From the NCBI RefSeq assembly GCF_002946835.1, contig NZ_CP026652.1:4278001-4342000 (forward strand): DNA of 64,000 nucleotides. The letters run 5' to 3'. A program made the position numbers and the translations under genes. Shown here piece after piece: positions 31,701 to 42,779 of this stretch (position 1 is the first letter of the stretch; every line of letters begins with the position of its first letter). The notes under the pieces were generated by a model. It saw nothing but the letters and a program-made list of their open reading frames with translations, made no database searches and was not told the origin of the DNA. The DNA is from Streptomyces dengpaensis. Its GTDB lineage: Bacteria; Actinomycetota; Actinomycetes; Streptomycetales; Streptomycetaceae.

Positions 31701-33242
31701 ATGAGTCTGTCACTGCGCTTCGCCGCCGGATCGCACAAAGGCATGATCCGCGAGGGCAACGAGGACTCCGGCTACGCCGGTCCGCGTCTGCTCGCGATCG
31801 CCGACGGGATGGGCGGCCAGGCCGCCGGTGAGGTCGCCAGCTCCGAGGTGATCTCCACGATCGTCCCGCTCGACGACGACGTGCCCGGCTCCGACATCCT
31901 CACCTCGCTAGGCACGGCCGTGCAGCGGGCCAACGACCAGCTCAGGATGATGGTCGAGGAGGATCCCCAGCTCGAAGGCATGGGGACGACCCTCACGGCT
32001 CTCCTGTGGACCGGTCAGCGGCTCGGTCTCGTCCACGTCGGCGACTCGCGCGCGTATCTGCTGCGGGACGGCGTACTGACGCAGATCACGCAGGACCACA
32101 CATGGGTGCAGCGCCTCGTCGACGAGGGACGCATCACCGAGGAGGAAGCCACCACCCACCCGCAGAGGTCCCTCCTCATGCGCGCGCTGGGCAGCGGCGA
32201 CCACGTCGAACCGGACCTCTCCATCCGCGAGGTCCGCGCCGGCGACCGGTATCTGATCTGCTCCGACGGACTGTCCGGGGTCGTCTCCCATCAGACGATG
32301 GAGGACACCCTCGCCAGCTACCAGGGCCCGCAGGAGACCGTGCAGGAGCTGATCCAGCTCGCGCTGCGCGGCGGCGGCCCCGACAACATCACGGTCATCG
32401 TGGCCGACGTCCTCGACATCGACTCCGGAGACACCCTCGCCGGGCAGCTCTCCGACACCCCGGTCGTGGTGGGCGCGGTCGCCGAGAACCAGCACCAGCT
32501 GCACGACAACGGCGCCATGCAGACACCCGCGGGCCGCGCCTCCCACCTCGGCCGCCCGGTCCCCGGACAGGGTGGCGGCGGTGAGTTCGGCCCGCCCGGA
32601 AGTGGCGACACCACCGGCTATGTGCCCACGGACGGCTTCGGCGGCTACTCCGACGAGGACTTCGTCAAACCGCGCACCGGACGCAAGTGGCTGAAGAGAT
32701 CCCTCTACGCCGCGCTCGCCCTCGCCGTCATCGGCGGCGGCCTGTACGGCGGCTACCGCTGGACGCAGACGCAGTACTACGTCGGCACCAAGGGCGAGCA
32801 CGTCGCGCTGTACCGGGGCATCAGCCAGGACCTGGCCTGGGTCTCGCTCTCGGACCTGGAGAAGGACCACCCCGAGATCGAACTCAAGTACCTGCCGCCC
32901 TACCAGCAGAAGCAGGTCAAGGCGACCATCACCGAGGGCGGCCTGCACGACGCCAAGTCGAAGATCGACGAGCTCGCCCTCCAGGCCTCCGCCTGCAAGA
33001 AGGAATCCCAGCGCCGCGCCGCCGAGAGCGAGAACAGCGCCAGGACCGGCGAGGGCGAGGCCGGCGGAACCACGGGAACCACACGGACCTCCCTGACGTC
33101 CAAGGCCACGTCCACCCCGAGCCCGACCCCGTCGAACTCGGCACCGTCGTCCTCCAAGTCCACGACCGCACCCACTCCCACACCCGGCCCCAGTCTCTCC
33201 GACGAAGAGCAGAAGCTGGTCTCGCTGTGCGGTAAGCAGTAA
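31701..33242 (+). CDS. pstP: PstP/PppP: membrane PP2C-type Ser/Thr phosphatase
   Basis: A 513-residue protein. The cytosolic PP2C domain (1-235) has SHKGMIREGNEDSGY, IADGMGG, GTTLTAL, VGDSRAYLL and GGPDNITVIV with all metal-binding Asp residues. A juxtamembrane linker, one membrane helix (about 325-345, SLYAALALAVIGGGLYGGY) and an external Ser/Thr/Pro-rich tail follow. It reverses phosphorylation by the PknB kinase encoded downstream. ATG 31701 was chosen because GAGGTG lies right before it; an in-frame GTG at 31656 would add 15 residues and cannot be excluded. Confidence 0.93.
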   Translation: MSLSLRFAAGSHKGMIREGNEDSGYAGPRLLAIADGMGGQAAGEVASSEVISTIVPLDDDVPGSDILTSLGTAVQRANDQLRMMVEEDPQLEGMGTTLTALLWTGQRLGLVHVGDSRAYLLRDGVLTQITQDHTWVQRLVDEGRITEEEATTHPQRSLLMRALGSGDHVEPDLSIREVRAGDRYLICSDGLSGVVSHQTMEDTLASYQGPQETVQELIQLALRGGGPDNITVIVADVLDIDSGDTLAGQLSDTPVVVGAVAENQHQLHDNGAMQTPAGRASHLGRPVPGQGGGGEFGPPGSGDTTGYVPTDGFGGYSDEDFVKPRTGRKWLKRSLYAALALAVIGGGLYGGYRWTQTQYYVGTKGEHVALYRGISQDLAWVSLSDLEKDHPEIELKYLPPYQQKQVKATITEGGLHDAKSKIDELALQASACKKESQRRAAESENSARTGEGEAGGTTGTTRTSLTSKATSTPSPTPSNSAPSSSKSTTAPTPTPGPSLSDEEQKLVSLCGKQ

Positions 33243-33268
33243 GCAGCCGTGAGGGGCCCTGTCACACG

Positions 33269-34714
33269 ATGAGCAGTAGTACGAACACGCCGACGCACCA
33301 CACCTCCACGATCGGCTCCATCGGCACACCGAGCCGGCGCAACACCGAACTGGCGCTCCTGGTCTTCGCCGTCGTCATCCCGGTGTTCGCCTACGCCAAC
33401 GTGGGCCTCGCCATCAACGAAACGGTGCCGCCCGGCCTGCTGAGCTACGGCCTGGGCCTCGCCCTGCTCGCCGGCGTCGCCCACCTCGTCGTACGCAAGT
33501 TCGCGCCGTACGCCGACCCTCTGCTCCTGCCGCTGGCGACGCTGCTCAACGGCCTCGGACTCGTGATCATCTGGCGTCTCGACCAGTCCAAGCTGCTCCA
33601 GTCGATCAACCAGGCAGGCGGCTCCGCACCCCGGCAGCTCATGTACACCGCGCTCGGCATCGCCCTGTTCGTCGGCGTCCTCGTCTTCCTCAAGGACCAC
33701 CGCGTCCTGCAGCGCTACACCTACATCTCCATGGTCGGCGCGCTCGTCCTGCTCCTGCTGCCCCTGGTCCCGGGCCTCGGCGCCAACATCTACGGCGCCA
33801 AGATCTGGATCTCGGTCGGCAGCTTCACCATCCAGCCCGGCGAGTTCGCCAAGATCGTCCTCGCCGTCTTCTTCGCCGGCTACCTGATGGTGAAGCGCGA
33901 CGCGCTGGCCCTGGCCAGCCGCCGGTTCATGGGCCTGTACCTGCCGCGTGGCCGCGACCTCGGCCCGATCCTCGTCGTCTGGGCGATCTCGATCCTCATC
34001 CTGGTCTTCGAGACCGACCTCGGTACGTCGCTGCTGTTCTTCGGAATGTTCGTCATCATGCTGTACGTCGCCACCGAGCGGACCAGCTGGATCGTCTTCG
34101 GTCTGCTGATGTCCGCCGTGGGCGCGGTCGGCGTGGCGAGCTTCGAGCCGCACATCCAGACGCGTGTACAGGCCTGGCTCGACCCGATGCGCGAGTACCA
34201 GCTCAGCCGCGCCGGGACCAGCGACGGCATCGTCCACTCCGAGCAGGCCATGCAGGCCCTGTGGGCCTTCGGCTCCGGCGGCACGCTGGGCACCGGCCTC
34301 GGCCAGGGCCACTCCGAGCTCATCCGGTTCGCCGCCAACTCCGACTTCATCCTCGCCACCTTCGGCGAGGAGCTGGGCCTCGCGGGCATCATGGCCGTCC
34401 TGGTCCTCTACGGCCTGATCGTCGAGCGCGGCATCCGTACGGCACTCGCGGCCCGCGACCCCTTCGGCAAGCTGCTCGCCGTCGGCCTCTCCGGCGGCTT
34501 CGCCCTCCAGGTCTTCGTCGTCGCCGGCGGCGTCATGGGCCTGATCCCGCTGACCGGTATGACGATGCCCTTCGTCGCCTACGGAGGATCGTCCGTCATC
34601 GCCAACTGGGTTCTGATCAGCATCCTGATCCGGATCAGCGACACCGCGCGCCGCCCGGCGCCCGCTCCCGCCCCGAACCCCGACGCAGAGATGACCCAGG
34701 TGGTCCGGCCGTGA
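33269..34714 (+). CDS. FtsW/RodA/SpoVE-family peptidoglycan glycosyltransferase
   Basis: A 481-residue SEDS-family integral membrane protein with about ten to twelve helices. Conserved pieces include PGEFAKIVLAVFFAGYLM, RDLGPILVVWAISILILVFETDLG and MTMPFVAYGGSSVIANW. SEDS proteins polymerise glycan strands from lipid II together with a class B PBP. The partner PBP gene follows with a four-base overlap (GTGA), so the pair is translationally coupled. Its position in the PknB operon equates it with RodA of this cluster rather than the dcw-cluster FtsW. It likely acts in tip growth or spore-wall synthesis. Confidence 0.93.
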   Translation: MSSSTNTPTHHTSTIGSIGTPSRRNTELALLVFAVVIPVFAYANVGLAINETVPPGLLSYGLGLALLAGVAHLVVRKFAPYADPLLLPLATLLNGLGLVIIWRLDQSKLLQSINQAGGSAPRQLMYTALGIALFVGVLVFLKDHRVLQRYTYISMVGALVLLLLPLVPGLGANIYGAKIWISVGSFTIQPGEFAKIVLAVFFAGYLMVKRDALALASRRFMGLYLPRGRDLGPILVVWAISILILVFETDLGTSLLFFGMFVIMLYVATERTSWIVFGLLMSAVGAVGVASFEPHIQTRVQAWLDPMREYQLSRAGTSDGIVHSEQAMQALWAFGSGGTLGTGLGQGHSELIRFAANSDFILATFGEELGLAGIMAVLVLYGLIVERGIRTALAARDPFGKLLAVGLSGGFALQVFVVAGGVMGLIPLTGMTMPFVAYGGSSVIANWVLISILIRISDTARRPAPAPAPNPDAEMTQVVRP

Positions 34715-36180
34715 ACAAACCCCTGCGCCGGATCGCACTGTTCTGCGGACTCCTCGTCCTCGCCCTGCTCATCCGCGACAACTGGCTCCAGTACGTCCAG
34801 GCGGACGAGCTGCGCGCCGCCCCGGCGAACCGCCGCGTGGCCATCGAGCGATACGCCACCCCACGCGGCGACATCATCGTGGACGGCAACCCGATCACCG
34901 GGTCCAAGAAGTCCGAGGGCAGCGACTTCGAGTACAAGCGGACGTACAGGAACGGCCCGATGTGGGCCCCCGTCACCGGGTACGCCTCGCAGGCCTTCGA
35001 CGCCTCCCAGCTGGAAAAGCTCGAAGACGGCATCCTCACGGGCAACGACGACCGGCTCTTCTTCCGCAACACCCTCGACATGGTCACGGGCAAGAAGAAG
35101 CAGGGCGGCAACGTCGTCACCACCCTCAACGGCGCCGCGCAGAAGGCCGCCTTCGAGGGCCTGGGCGACAAGAAGGGCGCCGTCGCCGCGGTCGACCCCC
35201 AGACGGGCGCGATCCTGGCGCTGGCCTCCACGCCGTCGTACGACCCGTCGACCTTCGCCGGCAACACCGACGCGGACGCGAAGGCCTGGAACAAGCTCCA
35301 GAAGAAGTCCGACCCCGACGACCCGATGCTCAACCGGGCGCTGCGCGAGACCTACCCGCCGGGCTCCACCTTCAAGGTCGTGACGGCGGCCGCGGCCCTC
35401 GAGAACGGGCTGTACAGCGACGCGGACACGAAGACGGACTCGCCGGACCCGTGGACCATGCCGGGCACCACGACGGGACTGCCCAACGAGGGCGACCTCC
35501 CCTGCGAGAACGCCACGCTGCGGGTCGCGCTCGAGGTCTCCTGCAACACCGTCTTCGGCAAGATCGGCTCCGACCTCGGCAACGACAAGATGCTGGAGCA
35601 GGCCAAGAAGTTCGGCTTCGGCTCCGAGCAGTTCGTCCCGGTCCGCTCCACCGCGTCGGTCTTCTCCGACGGCATGAACAAGTCGCAGACCGCGCTCTCC
35701 TCGATCGGCCAGTACAACACCGCCACGACCCCGCTGCAGATGGCCATGGTGGCCTCCGCGGTCGCCAACGACGGCACCCTGATGAAGCCGTACATGGTCA
35801 GCGAGCTGAGCACCCACAACCTGGACGTCATCGAGAAGACCGAGCAGCGGGAACTGAGCAAGCCGCTCTCCTCGCAGAACGCGCAGATCCTGCAGTCGAT
35901 GATGGAGACGGTGATCAAGACGGGCACCGGCACCAAGGCCCAGATCCCGGGCGTGACCGTCGGCGGCAAGACCGGCACCGCCCAGCACGGCATCGACAAC
36001 AGCGAGAAGCCGTACGCCTGGTTCATCTCGTACGCCAGGCTCAGCGACGGCAGCTCGCCTGTCGCCGTGGCCGTGGTCGTCGAGGACGGCAGCGCCAACC
36101 GTGACGACATCTCGGGTGGTGGCCTCGCCGCCCCCATCGCAAGGGACGTGATGAAGGCAGTTATCGACAGCAAGAAGTGA
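34711..36180 (+). CDS. pbpA: PbpA: class B penicillin-binding protein (transpeptidase)
   Basis: A 489-residue protein with one N-terminal membrane anchor (RIALFCGLLVLALLI) and a PBP dimerisation-like domain. The transpeptidase domain has the three active-site motifs: STFK in YPPGSTFKVV, SCN in VSCNTVF and KTGTA in VGGKTGTAQ. It cross-links peptidoglycan outside the membrane as partner of the SEDS polymerase encoded upstream. The GTG start overlaps the upstream stop. Its extracellular domain is short for a class B PBP, typical of actinobacterial PbpA. Confidence 0.95.
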   Translation: MNKPLRRIALFCGLLVLALLIRDNWLQYVQADELRAAPANRRVAIERYATPRGDIIVDGNPITGSKKSEGSDFEYKRTYRNGPMWAPVTGYASQAFDASQLEKLEDGILTGNDDRLFFRNTLDMVTGKKKQGGNVVTTLNGAAQKAAFEGLGDKKGAVAAVDPQTGAILALASTPSYDPSTFAGNTDADAKAWNKLQKKSDPDDPMLNRALRETYPPGSTFKVVTAAAALENGLYSDADTKTDSPDPWTMPGTTTGLPNEGDLPCENATLRVALEVSCNTVFGKIGSDLGNDKMLEQAKKFGFGSEQFVPVRSTASVFSDGMNKSQTALSSIGQYNTATTPLQMAMVASAVANDGTLMKPYMVSELSTHNLDVIEKTEQRELSKPLSSQNAQILQSMMETVIKTGTGTKAQIPGVTVGGKTGTAQHGIDNSEKPYAWFISYARLSDGSSPVAVAVVVEDGSANRDDISGGGLAAPIARDVMKAVIDSKK

Positions 36181-36350
36181 CCCCGCTCACGCCGTCTTCA
36201 CATCGGTGCACGTTGCGATACCGGTCCTGTATCGGGTGACGGTCTTGGCCAGGTCACACAAGCGGAGCCGGGTACCGTATGCCCGGACAGCACACCGCCG
36301 GACCACACAAAGGTGCGGTCGGGACCAACGGAGAGGGCTGGTAGGTAGCT

Positions 36351-38339
<1,989 letters not shown>

Positions 38340-38348
38340 GCGACGTTC

Positions 38349-38384
38349 AAAGGCCCCGGCACTCATCAGAGTGCCGGGGCCTTT
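38349..38384 (+). terminator. Terminator after pknB
   Basis: AAAGGCCCCGGCACT pairs perfectly with AGTGCCGGGGCCTTT across a six-base loop, ending the six-gene operon. Confidence 0.9.
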
Positions 38385-38556
38385 CCCGTGTCCCCTGCGT
38401 GTCGTGTCGTCGATCCCGTATCCCACCCGCCCTCGCCGACCTTCTGTGCGAAATTCGGCCGTATCTTCATACTTCGTGACTCGTTGAACGGATAGGGCGG
38501 GGATTCGACGCTCTGCCCCGGCCACATGGCCACGACACGAGTAGAAGGGGCAGTAC

Positions 38557-39606
38557 GTGATCGACGAATCGGCTCTGCTGGAATCGAAAGCGCTGCGGAG
38601 CAGCGTGCTGGAGCGCACGGAAGTACTCGACAAAGTCAAAGCGCTGTCACTGCTGCCGGACGGCATGCATGTGACGACGGCGATGGTTGCCACGTACTTC
38701 GACGTGGCCATCGAGACCGTCCGGCAGCTCGTAAAGCGCCATCGCGAGGAACTGGAGGTCAATGGGCTAGTCGTGCTGCGCGGCGCTGACCTGCGGAAAT
38801 TCGAGAGTGACAACATGTCACTCTCGCTTGGAAGTTATCCACAGGCCCGCAGAAGCCTCACCATCTATTCCCGACGGGCCATGCTCAACATCGCCATGCT
38901 CCTCCGCGACAGCGACGTCGCCCGCCGGGTACGCACGTACCTCCTCGACATGGAGTACCTGGCTCGCGCTCATCCCATGGGGGAACCTGCCCCGAGCGAC
39001 GTAAGGTCGCTCGACGAACGCGTCGACCGCCGCATCACCCACATCCTCGGCAAGACGGTAGTCCCGATGTTCAACGCCCTGATCGAAACCTCGGGCGAAC
39101 ACCGTCAGGAACTCATCTCTCTCCGTGAGGATGTCCAGCGGATCGAGCAGCGGCTGTGCGACCACGACACCCGCATCACCGATCTCGAACGCACCAGTGG
39201 CCCGCGCCAGTACACCGGAATCATGGCCTCCATCGACGCCATGAACTGGCGGGAGTTCGAGCACCACATCGCCGTTCTGCTGCGCCGCGACGGCTGTACG
39301 GATGTCATCGTGCACGGCGGTCCGGGTGACCGGGGAGTCGATGTCACGGCGTGCACCGCCGACGGCCGCACGGTTGTCGCGCAGTGCAAGAGCTTCGCGC
39401 CATACCGCCCCGTGTGGAGCGGCGAACTGCAGAAGTTCCTCGGCGCCTCGCACGTCCAGCACGCGGCCGACGTGGCACTCTTCGTCGCTACGACGTCATT
39501 CACGCCCGACGCGCGTGCCATCGCGGAGAGCCACGGCGTCACCCTCGTGGACCGCGCTCACCTGGAGAAGTGGAGCGCGGGAGTCCCGCTCCCTGCCCTC
39601 CAGTAA
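38557..39606 (+). CDS. Antirepressor-like N-terminus fused to an Mrr-type restriction endonuclease
   Basis: A 349-residue protein. Residues 25-130 (VTTAMVATYFDVAIETVRQL, RRAMLNIAMLLRDSDVARRV) resemble phage Rha/antirepressor and related DNA-binding N-domains. A coiled linker (about 145-205, EHRQELISLREDVQRIEQRL) follows. The C-terminal PD-(D/E)xK nuclease of the Mrr type (about 220-345) has WREFEHHIAVLLRRDG, Asp in GDRGVDV and Gln-x-Lys in VAQCKSF. Mrr-type enzymes cut methylated or foreign DNA. The GTG at 38557 follows GAAGGGG. The gene stands alone between two terminators, inside otherwise core housekeeping DNA. A defence or phage-sensing role is plausible but inferred. Confidence 0.8.
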   Translation: MIDESALLESKALRSSVLERTEVLDKVKALSLLPDGMHVTTAMVATYFDVAIETVRQLVKRHREELEVNGLVVLRGADLRKFESDNMSLSLGSYPQARRSLTIYSRRAMLNIAMLLRDSDVARRVRTYLLDMEYLARAHPMGEPAPSDVRSLDERVDRRITHILGKTVVPMFNALIETSGEHRQELISLREDVQRIEQRLCDHDTRITDLERTSGPRQYTGIMASIDAMNWREFEHHIAVLLRRDGCTDVIVHGGPGDRGVDVTACTADGRTVVAQCKSFAPYRPVWSGELQKFLGASHVQHAADVALFVATTSFTPDARAIAESHGVTLVDRAHLEKWSAGVPLPALQ

Positions 39607-39630
39607 GCATCACCGCAGGCGACCGAAAGG

Positions 39631-39665
39631 GCCCGAAGCCGCAAAGAGAAGTTGCGGCTTCGGGC
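39631..39665. terminator. Bidirectional terminator between the nuclease and sortase genes
   Basis: GCCCGAAGCCGCAA pairs with TTGCGGCTTCGGGC across a short loop, with CCTT on the plus-strand side. It separates convergent genes ending at 39606 and 39710. Confidence 0.85.
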
Positions 39666-39709
39666 CTTCGCCATCCTAGGTGAAAGACCCCCTGGAGGAG
39701 GGCTGTCGC

Positions 39710-40471
39710 TCAGCCCAGTTCCTTCGGCGGAGTCCGCTCGCTGTCCACCTTGTCGACCCGCTCCAGCTCGCCCCACACCACGTACCGGGACCGGGACGTG
39801 TACACCGGCGTGCACGTGGTCAGCGTGATGTAGTGGCCCGGCTTCTTCTTGCCGGACTGCTCGGGGACCGACTGGAGGACCTTGACGTTGTACTTCGAGG
39901 TCTCCGGGAGGATTTCGTAGACCTTGTAGACGTACCACTTGTCCTTGGTCTCGAAGACGATCGGGTCGCCCTTCTTGAGCTTGTGGATGTTGTGGAACTT
40001 GGCTCCGTGGCCGTCGCGGTGGGCGGCGAGGGTGAAGTTGCCGTTGTCGCCGGTCGTCGGCAGGGTCGCCTTGACGGGGTCCGTGTAGTAGCCGGCGACG
40101 CCGTCGTTGAGGGCCTCGGTCGAGGTGCCCTTCTCGACGAGGATCTCGCCGTTGTTCATCGCCGGGACGTGCAGGAAGCCGATGCCGTCCTTGGTGTCGA
40201 GCGCGCCCGGACCGCCCTTGTCCTGCGCCCAGTTGTCGCGGACCTTGTCGCCCTGCTGGTTCGCCGCGCGGTCCGCGACGACGTTCGTCCACCACAGGGA
40301 GTAGGCGACGAACAGGCCGAGCACCAGACCCGCGGTGATGAGGAGTTCGCCGAAAACGCTGACGGCCATCGCGATACGGCCGCGGGAGCCGCGACGTCGC
40401 GGTGCGGGCGCCGTGCCATCAACCTCGGCCGCGGATTCGGCGCGCTCGCCGTGGTCGGTCCTCGCTGCCAC
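39710..40471 (-). CDS. Class E sortase (first of three)
   Basis: A 253-residue transpeptidase. A charged cytoplasmic N-terminus is followed by one membrane helix (about 35-62, VFGELLITAGLVLGLFVAYSLWW) and an external sortase domain with catalytic His in LAAHRDGHG, Cys in TLTTCTPVYTS and Arg in SRSRYVVW. Class E sortases anchor proteins bearing LAxTG-type signals, for example chaplins in Streptomyces. GTG 40471 was chosen. It is the last gene in a minus-strand run containing two further sortases; 55 bases separate it from the next. Confidence 0.93.
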   Translation of the reverse strand: MAARTDHGERAESAAEVDGTAPAPRRRGSRGRIAMAVSVFGELLITAGLVLGLFVAYSLWWTNVVADRAANQQGDKVRDNWAQDKGGPGALDTKDGIGFLHVPAMNNGEILVEKGTSTEALNDGVAGYYTDPVKATLPTTGDNGNFTLAAHRDGHGAKFHNIHKLKKGDPIVFETKDKWYVYKVYEILPETSKYNVKVLQSVPEQSGKKKPGHYITLTTCTPVYTSRSRYVVWGELERVDKVDSERTPPKELG

Positions 40472-40526
40472 TGTGCATCTGCCCCGTCTGGTCTGTCTCA
40501 GGTTGTCTCACGTGCCCCGGCGCGTC

Positions 40527-41915
40527 CTACTCGACGAGCGCGTCCGGCTTGCCCTTGCTGCGCGGCCGGTCCTCGACCATCTTGCCCCAGACGATCATGC
40601 GGTACTTGCTGGTGAATTCCGGCGTGCAGGTGGTCAGTGTGATGTAGCGGCCCGGCTTGGTGAAAGTCGACCCCTTGGGGATCGGGTCCAGCACGCTCGT
40701 ATTGCCCGGATTCGTCACCGGCAGGATCGCCGCCATCTCGTAGACGTAGTAGTCGTCCTGCGTCTCGACCACGATCTCGTCGCCCGGCTGCAGCCGGTTG
40801 ATGTACCGGAACGGCTCCCCATGCGTATTGCGGTGCCCGGCGATCCCGAAGTTGCCCGTCTTGGCGTCCGGCATCGAGGTCTTGGTCGCGCCCTCGGCGT
40901 AGTGGCCCACCATCCCGCGGTCGAGCACCTTCTGCTTGTCGATTCCTTCCGCGATGGGCGATACGACGTCCAGCTTCGGGATGTGCAGGATGGCGAACCC
41001 CTGCCCCGGCTCGAACGTCCCCGGGTTCCGCTTGCCCTTCGCCCAGTCCTCCTGAAGGCTGTTCGCGGCGCTGCCCGCCTGCTGGTTGGCCCGCACGTTC
41101 GACCACCACAACTGGTACGTCACGAACAGCAGCATCAGCACGCCGGTGGTGATGAACACCTCGCCGATCACCCGGCTCGCGATGACGCCCGCGCTGGGCT
41201 TGCGCGCCCGCGCCGCCCGCCGGGCCTCCACGCGGCTGAGAGGCGCCCCAGCGCCCTTCTCCGCCGACTCCCGGTCCCCCTGGGGCTCTTGAGCCTCCTG
41301 AGCCCCTCCGCGCCGCCCATGCCGCCGCGCAGCCTTGCGCCGCGCCGCACGGCCTCCGGTCGCGGGTACGGACCCGCTCCCGGCCGCGCTCTCGGCTCTG
41401 CGGGGTGTTTCGGAGACGCGGAGCCCCACCGTTTCGTCGTCCACCGTCAGGGGCGTGGCGACGGGTTCCTCATAGGGAGCGGCGACCGGCTCCTGGTACG
41501 GGGCGGCCACCGGCTCTTCGTACGACGGCGGGGCGTACGTCGCCTCGTACGGCGGCCGGGCGTACATCTCCTCGTACGCCGAGGGCGACTGCTGCCGCAC
41601 CTGCGCCTGCCGCGGTGGCTGCGGCGGCTGCGGCTGCGGCTGGGCAGCAACCTGCCCCGCGTACCAGTCCCGCGCGTACCCCTCCGGGTCGTACCACTCC
41701 TCCTGCTGCCCGCCCTGCGGCTGTCCCTGCCGCTGCCCCGGCAGGGGATCCGTCAGTGGGTCCGCGAGCCGCTCGGCCGCGTCATAGACGCCCGCGCCCC
41801 CGGTCCCGTAACCGCCTCCAATCCCGTACGCGCCCTCGAACGCGTCAGCGCCCCCGTACGCGGCCTCGCCGCCGTACGAGGGGGAGCTGTCGCGCTCGGG
41901 GCGCAGCGCGGTCAC
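40527..41915 (-). CDS. Class E sortase with long Pro/Gln/Tyr-rich N-terminal extension
   Basis: A 462-residue protein with a sortase domain at the C-terminus: membrane helix VFITTGVLMLLFVTYQLWW, catalytic His in GIAGHRNTHG, Cys in TLTTCTPEFTS, Arg in SKYRMIVWG. About 240 residues of low-complexity cytoplasmic sequence precede it, with YEEPVAAPY-like repeats and an Arg-rich stretch, much longer than in its neighbours. The GTG at 41915 overlaps the pabA stop (GTGA); earlier in-frame codons lie inside pabA and were excluded. The extension may be a protein-protein interaction or localisation tail (inference). Confidence 0.88.
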   Translation of the reverse strand: MTALRPERDSSPSYGGEAAYGGADAFEGAYGIGGGYGTGGAGVYDAAERLADPLTDPLPGQRQGQPQGGQQEEWYDPEGYARDWYAGQVAAQPQPQPPQPPRQAQVRQQSPSAYEEMYARPPYEATYAPPSYEEPVAAPYQEPVAAPYEEPVATPLTVDDETVGLRVSETPRRAESAAGSGSVPATGGRAARRKAARRHGRRGGAQEAQEPQGDRESAEKGAGAPLSRVEARRAARARKPSAGVIASRVIGEVFITTGVLMLLFVTYQLWWSNVRANQQAGSAANSLQEDWAKGKRNPGTFEPGQGFAILHIPKLDVVSPIAEGIDKQKVLDRGMVGHYAEGATKTSMPDAKTGNFGIAGHRNTHGEPFRYINRLQPGDEIVVETQDDYYVYEMAAILPVTNPGNTSVLDPIPKGSTFTKPGRYITLTTCTPEFTSKYRMIVWGKMVEDRPRSKGKPDALVE

Positions 41916-42550
41916 GCCGTGGCCCTGCCCACCACCGGGGCGAGCCCCGCCGACCTCGCCACGGCCACCTTGTCGCCGCACTCCATCAGCCAGTTGGCGA
42001 GCATCCGGTGGCCGTGCTCGGTCAGCACCGACTCGGGATGGAACTGCACGCCCTCGACGGGCAGTTCACGGTGCCTGAGGCCCATGATGATCCCGTCATG
42101 GGTACGAGCCGTGACCTCCAGCTCGTCCGGCACGGTCTCCGGCTCCGCCGCCAGTGAGTGATAGCGGGTCGCGGTGAAGGGCGACGGCAGGCCCGCGAAG
42201 ACCCCCTGGCCCCCGTGCTCGACGCGGGAGGTCTTGCCATGCAGCAGCTCCGGCGCGCGGTCCACGACACCGCCGTACGCCACCTGCATCGACTGCATCC
42301 CCAGGCAGACACCGAACACGGGGACTCCGGTCGCGGCGCAGTGCCGGACCATGTCGACGCAGACCCCGGCCTGTTCCGGAGTGCCAGGACCCGGTGACAG
42401 GAGCACCCCGTCGAAGCCGTCCTGGGCGTGCGCGGTCGACACCTCGTCGTTGCGCAGCACCTCGCACTCGGCGCCCAACTGGTACAGGTACTGGACCAGG
42501 TTGAAGACGAAGCTGTCGTAGTTGTCCACGACGAGAATCCGCGCGCTCAT
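41912..42550 (-). CDS. pabA: Glutamine amidotransferase subunit of aminodeoxychorismate / anthranilate synthase
   Basis: A 212-residue class I glutamine amidotransferase: LVVDNYDSFVFNLVQYL, LLSPGPGTPEQAG, nucleophile Cys in VFGVCLGMQ, and the His-x-Glu pair in VQFHPESVLTEHG. It supplies ammonia from glutamine to a chorismate-using partner; the partner is not in this window. The ATG at 42550 overlaps the stop of a small membrane-protein gene and its own stop overlaps the sortase start, so three functionally unlike genes are coupled by four-base overlaps. Whether it serves folate or tryptophan synthesis cannot be settled here. Confidence 0.92.
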   Translation of the reverse strand: MSARILVVDNYDSFVFNLVQYLYQLGAECEVLRNDEVSTAHAQDGFDGVLLSPGPGTPEQAGVCVDMVRHCAATGVPVFGVCLGMQSMQVAYGGVVDRAPELLHGKTSRVEHGGQGVFAGLPSPFTATRYHSLAAEPETVPDELEVTARTHDGIIMGLRHRELPVEGVQFHPESVLTEHGHRMLANWLMECGDKVAVARSAGLAPVVGRATA

Positions 42551-42708
42551 TGGTTGTCCACCGTCACATCGTTGAAGGGAAGCAGTGGTTCGGCCCACGG
42601 GAAGACGTACTGGAAGAGCACGTAGACCACCGCGAGGACCAGTACGAGTGAGATCATCGCCCTCACCCATGCGTTCCCCGGCAGATGCCGCCAGATCCAG
42701 CCGTACAT
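42547..42708 (-). CDS. Small membrane protein of the sortase-pabA cluster
   Basis: A 53-residue protein starting MYGWIWRHLPGN, with one membrane helix (about 17-37, MISLVLVLAVVYVLFQYVF) and an acidic C-terminus. Its TGA overlaps the pabA ATG. ATG 42708 was chosen because a GGAAGGGACGGC stretch precedes it and the protein then begins right at the conserved Trp-rich end. No domain is known to me. Confidence 0.75.
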   Translation of the reverse strand: MYGWIWRHLPGNAWVRAMISLVLVLAVVYVLFQYVFPWAEPLLPFNDVTVDNQ

Positions 42709-42779
42709 GCCGTCCCTTCCGTCGCGCCACGGCACCCGAGCCCTCACACACCACCGGGCTCACGCCGTACTGCACCAGA

